DNA from: an uncultured Actinomycetes bacterium | GTDB taxonomy: Bacteria; Actinomycetota; Actinomycetes; Nanopelagicales; Nanopelagicaceae | DNA: 43,325 nt | Assembly: GCA_903878415.1 (NCBI GenBank) | Contig: CAIRHO010000029.1 | Span: 1 to 43,325, forward strand | Reading direction: 5' to 3' | In this document: positions 41,240 through 43,325 of the stretch, piece by piece | Layout of the letters: every line of letters starts with the position of its first letter | Position numbering within the stretch: the first letter of the stretch is position 1 | The notes under the pieces: model-generated | Databases searched by the model: none | The model's input: the letters and a program-made list of their open reading frames with translations, nothing else | What the model was told of the DNA's origin: nothing | Position numbers and translations under genes: made by a program

Positions 41240-42229
41240 ATGAAAATCGCAGTTGCCGGCTCGGTCGGGCGCGATCATTTAATGACATTCCCTGGAAAAT
41301 TTACTGATTCCTTGGTTGCCGGTTCGTTGGAGAAGGTCTCACTGTCTTTCTTAGTTGATGGACTGGATGTTAGACGTGGTGGCTGCGCCGCAAATATCGC
41401 TTTTAGTATGGGAGTTCTTGGGTTAAACCCGATTCTACTTTCAGCAGTTGGAAAAGATTGGGTTGATTACGAAGCCTGGCTAACTCGTCACGGGGTTGTA
41501 ACTTCCCATGTTTGGGTTTCCGAAACTTTGCACACTGCGCAATTTATGGTGACAACTGACACTGAATTAAATCAAATCGCATCCTTCTTTCCCGGCGCGA
41601 TGAGCGAAGCGCGAAATATCGAGCTAGCTCCAGTTATGGAGAAAACTGGCGTCTTTGATTTGGTAGTTATTTCACCAGATGATCCCGAAGCAATGTTGCG
41701 CCATACCGAAACCTGTCGCGAACGTCGGATTCCATTTGCTGCTGATCCATCACAACAGATGGCCCGGATGAGCGGTGAAGAAATTAAGAAGTTGATTGAT
41801 GGCGCGACATACCTCTTCATGAATGAATACGAATTAGCGTTAGCAATTCAAAAAACAGGTTGGACCGATGCCGAGATTTTAGAGAGAGTTGAAACTCGAG
41901 TAATTACGCTGGGATCTGCTGGTGCAAAAGTAGAACGTCGTGGAAATAGCGAAGTACGGGTAGGAGTCCCAAAGGAGAAAGCGAAAGTTGATCCAACTGG
42001 AGTTGGCGATTCTTTCCGTTCCGGGTTTATCGCAGGTGTTGCATGGGGCCTTAACGATGAGCGATGTGCACAACTTGGTTCAATGATTGCAACTTATGTA
42101 ATTGAAACTAAGGGAACGCAGGAGTATCGCTTTACCAGATCAGAATTTGTAACACGATTTTCGGAATCATATGGAGAAAAAGCAGCATCAGAAATCGAAA
42201 AACATATTCCAATGATGGAAAACGCTTAA
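41240..42229 (+). CDS. PfkB-family carbohydrate kinase, probable adenosine kinase
   Basis: A 329-residue ribokinase-fold enzyme. The N-terminal VAGSVGRDHLMTFPGKF, the substrate-loop RRGGCAANIAFSMGVLG and the anion-hole/catalytic DPTGVGDSFRSGF (Asp near residue 257) are clear. FPGAMSEARNIEL and the position beside erpA match mycobacterial adenosine kinase (Rv2202c), which belongs to PfkB and not to the eukaryotic-type group. Adenosine is therefore the likely substrate; another nucleoside or sugar remains possible. It overlaps the convergent TusA-like gene by four bases. Confidence 0.88.
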   Translation: MKIAVAGSVGRDHLMTFPGKFTDSLVAGSLEKVSLSFLVDGLDVRRGGCAANIAFSMGVLGLNPILLSAVGKDWVDYEAWLTRHGVVTSHVWVSETLHTAQFMVTTDTELNQIASFFPGAMSEARNIELAPVMEKTGVFDLVVISPDDPEAMLRHTETCRERRIPFAADPSQQMARMSGEEIKKLIDGATYLFMNEYELALAIQKTGWTDAEILERVETRVITLGSAGAKVERRGNSEVRVGVPKEKAKVDPTGVGDSFRSGFIAGVAWGLNDERCAQLGSMIATYVIETKGTQEYRFTRSEFVTRFSESYGEKAASEIEKHIPMMENA

Positions 42230-42435
42230 TTCTCTTTAGTTATTAAGAATTCAACCTCGCTTATTTTGGCCACATTATTTCTGGTCATTCGTGACCAAGC
42301 TTTCAAATCAAACCAAGTCGCGGCATCGTCGCTATTCAATTTTATTTGTTCCCCAGATTGAATATTTGATATGGCTTTCGCGGTTTCAATTATCGGCCGC
42401 GGACATAGCATTCCAAGACAGTTGAGTTCAATCAC
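42226..42435 (-). CDS. TusA-family sulfurtransferase
   Basis: A small sulfur carrier with the conserved CPxP motif: LNCLGMLCPRPIIETAKAI, where the Cys of MLCPRP accepts persulfide. I set the start at GTG 42435, giving 69 residues and a one-base gap after the desulfurase stop. A longer frame to 42489 would overlap the desulfurase by 53 bases. In Streptomyces and relatives the two activities occur as one desulfurase–TusA polypeptide, so this pair looks like the split form. Sulfur from the desulfurase presumably passes to this protein; the final acceptor is unknown. Confidence 0.85.
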   Translation of the reverse strand: MIELNCLGMLCPRPIIETAKAISNIQSGEQIKLNSDDAATWFDLKAWSRMTRNNVAKISEVEFLITKEN

Positions 42436-42436
42436 T

Positions 42437-43325
42437 CTACTTAGCTCGTGCTTCTGTGATTTCGCGTTTAAGAAGTGCGAGAAATTCATCGATAACTGGT
42501 TCTGAAATTTCCGGCCGTAGCGTTAATCTGATGTTGCCGTGTGTCAATAATCCCATCGCTGCGAGAACATGACTTGGAGCTAAATCAGCAGCGCTACATG
42601 CTGAACCTGAGTCAACTAGATATCCTGATTTCTCTAATTCTCGCAATAGTTCTTCAGCTTGCACATACAAAAAAGAGATTGAAAGTTTTCTTGGATCGCA
42701 ATTTCTAAGATTGCCGGCAATATCCGCATCTGCAATATTTGCAGTTACGAAGTTGCGAATTTTTTGATTCAAGCGCTGCGCATTTACAAGATTGGATTCA
42801 GATTCCTTCTCCGAATTTTCTAGCGCGACCACGCTGGCCAGAAATAGCGGAATTGAATATTCGTTTGATACCCGGGTGGCATCAATATGAGGGAGTGGAT
42901 TTACCCAATTTGTTTTTTCCCTGATTGCTAGGATTGCGATCCCTTTTGGTCCGCCCCATGAAGTTGCATCCCAGAGCGCAGTACTCCAATTTTCTGGTAG
43001 TTCTGCGGGATTGCTTGCACTGGTCATATCCGCAAAAATTTTCGCGCTCGATAAATTGGGTTTACTAATAGATTCATTCGAGAACTGCTTAATTCCGGTT
43101 TCGCGATTAGTAGATTGCCAAACAACTACATTTTCCGCGGTTTGCTCAATAATTGAATAATCAATCTTTCCTGAGATATCAGTTTCCAAAACCTGAACTC
43201 TTCCACCGCCATTTTGATGTGAACGTGCGATAGCAAAAATATCTTTACGGTCGATCGCGCTATGAATCAGGATTGAATTTGAATTTAGCAGGCCAGATAT
43301 AGCTAAGTGGAAGCCGAGGTTTAAA
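42437..43325 (-). CDS. Cysteine desulfurase-like class V aminotransferase, N-terminus beyond window; PLP lysine apparently replaced
   Basis: The reverse frame is open to the window end, so about 295 C-terminal residues are seen. Family blocks are SILIHSAIDRKDIF, STNRETGIKQ (the NNETG motif), IFADMTSAS (PLP-binding Asp), and the mobile cysteine loop SGSACSAADLAPSHVL with the active Cys. The motif SAHKxxGPxG, which carries the PLP-binding Lys, reads DATSWGGPKG here, with Ser where Lys is expected. An apparent first codon at 43189 is internal, since homologous sequence continues upstream (ARSHQNGGGRVQVLE). It is coupled to a TusA-like gene. It may be a catalytically altered desulfurase, or another Lys may serve. 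Confidence 0.85.
   Translation of the reverse strand, partial: LNLGFHLAISGLLNSNSILIHSAIDRKDIFAIARSHQNGGGRVQVLETDISGKIDYSIIEQTAENVVVWQSTNRETGIKQFSNESISKPNLSSAKIFADMTSASNPAELPENWSTALWDATSWGGPKGIAILAIREKTNWVNPLPHIDATRVSNEYSIPLFLASVVALENSEKESESNLVNAQRLNQKIRNFVTANIADADIAGNLRNCDPRKLSISFLYVQAEELLRELEKSGYLVDSGSACSAADLAPSHVLAAMGLLTHGNIRLTLRPEISEPVIDEFLALLKREITEARAK

Noticed and set aside
1-43325. tRNA, rRNA, transposase, phage or integron features
   Set aside because: None found by reading both strands; gene gaps are short and accounted for by promoters, terminators and leaders.

Overview
The window reads as a chromosomal segment of a small-genome, moderately AT-rich actinobacterium, most likely a freshwater planktonic Nanopelagicales-type (acI lineage) organism. 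The clade rests on families and neighbourhoods typical of Actinobacteria: glnA–RDD–DUF4191–lipA–lipB, sucB–TIGR01777, pepA–gcvT, DUF3043, the erpA–adenosine kinase pair, PadR–ino1, and SCO2322 with an ECF transporter. It also rests on the AT-rich codon choice and very tight packing. The lineage name is inference. I saw no rRNA, tRNA, insertion sequence, phage gene or CRISPR array. The window is packed with genes in short overlapping operons.

Layout. 1–4.5 kb: the truncated end of a long-chain acyl-CoA synthetase, an SRPBCC protein, a ROK glucokinase, a Gfo/Idh oxidoreductase and an alpha/beta hydrolase with a membrane tail. 4.5–8 kb: a PlsC acyltransferase, a PD-(D/E)XK nuclease with four cysteines, a LysE exporter and an NCS2 nucleobase permease with a hairpin leader over its ribosome binding site. 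8.2–14.5 kb: PadR and inositol-phosphate synthase, an unknown membrane protein with a strongly structured leader, a mini-LuxR protein, an enoyl-CoA hydratase, an HSDL2-like SDR, and a NiCoT Ni/Co transporter divergent from CopC across a Fur-family operator. 14.5–19 kb: a heterodimeric ABC exporter with one dead ATP site, and an EamA transporter. 19–34 kb: glutamine synthetase, RDD, DUF4191, a second PlsC, lipA, lipB, an MMPL transporter, an FAD oxidoreductase, a TIGR01777 protein, the 2-oxo acid dehydrogenase E2, dihydrolipoyl dehydrogenase, leucyl aminopeptidase and gcvT. 34–38 kb: a cobalamin-riboswitch-controlled ECF transporter operon. 38–43.3 kb: an aldo/keto reductase, DUF3043, quinolinate synthase, an A-type Fe–S carrier, adenosine kinase, and a TusA-like protein beside a divergent cysteine desulfurase that runs off the window.

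How the genes fit together. The core is a lipoate-centred block: LipB and LipA make the cofactor, the E2 protein carries it, Lpd re-oxidises it, and GcvT works in the lipoate-dependent glycine cleavage system. LipA and NadA are Fe–S enzymes, which fits the nearby ErpA carrier. Metal and cofactor uptake recurs: NiCoT, CopC, and an ECF system under a B12 riboswitch.

The least-described signals are non-coding. They are a multi-helix leader at 10537–10639, a Shine–Dalgarno-sequestering leader at 8050–8098, and interlocked inverted repeats in the glnA leader at 20596–20624. A Fur-type 7-1-7 box lies at 13916–13930. Many first genes appear leaderless, with TAnnnT placed exactly six bases before the start codon.
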